Of a stretch of DNA of 7,126 nt, positions 5,705 through 7,126 are shown one piece after another (the stretch's first letter is position 1; each line of letters opens with the position of its first letter). A model generated the notes under the pieces. It was not told the DNA's origin. It was given only the letters and a program-made list of their open reading frames with translations, and made no database searches. The position numbers and the translations under genes were made by a program. The stretch is from NCBI GenBank assembly GCA_031288575.1, contig JAITRD010000171.1, forward strand, positions 1 to 7,126, written 5' to 3'. This stretch comes from Treponema sp. (GTDB lineage Bacteria > Spirochaetota > Spirochaetia > Treponematales > Breznakiellaceae).

Positions 5705-7096
5705 TTAAGATCTTGCGCTGTATTCTTTTATCATTCTGATGATGGTTTGTATGGTAGAATCCAGGGTAGGATCGGAACGGATCCGTTCTTCTATTTTTTG
5801 GCAGCTATGCATCACCGTCGTATGATCCCGGCCTCCGAAGGACTGTCCCAGTTCTGTGGTGGAATATTCGGTTATTTCCCGGGCAATATACATGCTCAAC
5901 TGCCGGGGAAATACGATGTTTTGGGTCTTTTTTTTACCCTTAAGATCATTGGGAGAGAGGGAAAAATAGTCCGCCACTACCCGCTGGATGATCTCTATAG
6001 ACATATTTGTCTGTTTTGGAGAGGCAAAAATATCCCGAAGCTGCTCTTGGGCCACTTCCACTGTAATAGGCTTTTTTATCAGTTCCGCATAGGCGATAAG
6101 TTTGGTAAGGGCCGATTCCAGATCCCGGATATTGGTGGAGATGTTTTTACTTACCAGGGCAATTACCTCATCAGGGATTTGGATACCCTTGGATTCGATC
6201 TTCATTTTAAGGATGGCGCAACGGGTTTCGTATTTAGGGGGTTGAAGGTCCACGTTGAGCCCCCGTTCAAACCGGGACCGGAGGCGTTCGGTGATCTTTT
6301 TTAGTTCCGAAACCGGACGGTCGCAGGTAAAAACGATCTGTTTATTGGCGTCGTAGAGGGCATTAAAGGTATGGAACAGTTCTTCCTGGGTCTCCCATTT
6401 ATTCTCTAAAAAATGGATATCGTCAATCAAAAGAACATCCGCAAAACGGTATTTATTTTTAAAGGCGGCGGTTTTTTTTTCGTTAATTCCCTGGATAAAT
6501 TCGTTGGTAAAGGATTCGGCGGTGATATAGATAACCTTGTTGCCGGAGTTATCATAGACGTAGTTTCCTATGGCTTGCATCAGGTGGGTTTTTCCCAGGC
6601 CTACTCCGCCGTATATGAGCAGGGGATTGTAGGCGATCCCCGGATTCCGGGCTATCGCCAGGGCCGCATTGGAGGCGAAACTGTTGTTATCCCCAATTAT
6701 ATACTTATCAAAGGTATAGTCCTTATTAAGCTGATAATGCCGTTCTTTTTTCTTTTCCGCCTTTTTCGGCCCCTCGGACAAGTTGGGCCGGGGGGTCTTT
6801 TCCCGGTTATCGCTTATCCCAAAGGTCTCCTCCGCCTTTTCCCGGGGTTTTATCTCAAAAACAAGGGCAATATTCTTGCCGGTAAGGTTTCTGAGTTTGG
6901 TTTCCAATAGTTGCTGATACCGCCGTTCAATTAACTGATCCCGGTAAAAAGATGAAGGCACGGCCACAAAAATTTCCTTTTCCGTTGCCCGGATATATTC
7001 CACATTGAACCACATGGCGAATTCCTGCTCGTCCTTTTCACTCCGGATTTGGTTCATTGTTTCCTTCCAGAATACTTCATAATCCCATTGAACCAT
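5705..7096 (-). CDS. dnaA: chromosomal replication initiator protein DnaA
   Basis: A 463-residue AAA+ ATPase that binds DnaA boxes, forms a filament at the origin, melts the duplex and recruits the helicase. Domain I (about 1-82) begins MVQWDYEVFWKETMNQI; a charged, lysine-rich linker (about 85-122) is domain II. Domain III has Walker A GGVGLGKT (163-170), Walker B VLLIDDIHF (221-229), the sensor 1 stretch IVFTCDR (254-260) and the arginine-finger segment RLRSRFERG (271-279). Domain IV ends with the box-binding signature GGRDHTTVMH (421-430). Length is normal for the family. The ATG is preceded by AAGGG seven bases upstream. The gene is transcribed towards the candidate origin, and a near-match DnaA box upstream suggests autoregulation, common for dnaA. 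Confidence 0.98.
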   Translation of the reverse strand: MVQWDYEVFWKETMNQIRSEKDEQEFAMWFNVEYIRATEKEIFVAVPSSFYRDQLIERRYQQLLETKLRNLTGKNIALVFEIKPREKAEETFGISDNREKTPRPNLSEGPKKAEKKKERHYQLNKDYTFDKYIIGDNNSFASNAALAIARNPGIAYNPLLIYGGVGLGKTHLMQAIGNYVYDNSGNKVIYITAESFTNEFIQGINEKKTAAFKNKYRFADVLLIDDIHFLENKWETQEELFHTFNALYDANKQIVFTCDRPVSELKKITERLRSRFERGLNVDLQPPKYETRCAILKMKIESKGIQIPDEVIALVSKNISTNIRDLESALTKLIAYAELIKKPITVEVAQEQLRDIFASPKQTNMSIEIIQRVVADYFSLSPNDLKGKKKTQNIVFPRQLSMYIAREITEYSTTELGQSFGGRDHTTVMHSCQKIEERIRSDPTLDSTIQTIIRMIKEYSARS

Positions 7097-7117
7097 AACT
7101 GAACCCTTAAAAACAAT

Positions 7118-7126
7118 TTATCAACA
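7118..7126 (+). promoter_or_regulatory. DnaA-box-like site upstream of dnaA
   Basis: TTATCAACA differs from TTATCCACA at one position and lies 22 bases before the dnaA start codon, at the window edge. It could serve autoregulation or belong to a second box cluster on the far side of dnaA, as in bipartite origins. A single near-match is weak evidence, and the rest of the upstream region is not visible. Confidence 0.3.

Noticed and set aside
5421..5708. 95-codon plus-strand frame with hydrophobic stretches
   Set aside because: It runs from inside dnaN across the AT-rich origin region; the hydrophobic residues come from translating AT-rich DNA, and no good ribosome site is visible.

Overview
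The window is the replication-initiation locus of a bacterium, and all five solid genes lie on the minus strand. In transcription order (high to low coordinate) they are dnaA, an intergenic origin-like region, dnaN, recF, a lipoprotein of the GH114 (endo-alpha-1,4-polygalactosaminidase-like) fold, and the first 691 codons of gyrA, which runs off the left edge. The gene set and protein style suggest a spirochaete, most likely a Treponema of moderate to high GC such as the termite-gut group. Treponema pallidum has dnaA-dnaN-recF-(small gene)-gyrA in the same order. The genus is an inference and was not tested by a search.

Region by region: 7097-7126 is the start of the dnaA upstream region and ends in a near-match DnaA box. 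5705-7096 is dnaA. 5501-5704 (204 bp) looks like oriC: four DnaA-box-like 9-mers next to the dnaA stop, a perfect 10-bp dyad, then a DnaA box, a GC cluster, DnaA-trio-like triplets and an AT-rich tract next to dnaN. That order resembles the basal unwinding system described in Bacillus subtilis. 4400-5500 is dnaN. 3261-4376 is recF, 23 bp after dnaN and without a clear Shine-Dalgarno. 2336-3205 is the GH114-like lipoprotein. 2076-2335 (260 bp) is a structured spacer with a 43-codon possible small gene, hairpins, short repeats, a minus-strand terminator and an overlapping candidate gyrA promoter. 1-2075 is gyrA with a GTG start.

DnaA binds and opens the origin, the beta clamp (DnaN) tethers the replicase, RecF loads recombination functions at gaps, and gyrase relieves supercoiling ahead of the forks. 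The GH114-like lipoprotein is the outlier: an exported, probably envelope-anchored carbohydrate-active protein inside a replication cluster.

I see no transposon, phage, CRISPR, tRNA or rRNA, and no clear new multi-gene system. The most interesting parts are the origin architecture, the lipoprotein between recF and gyrA, and the spacer in front of gyrA.
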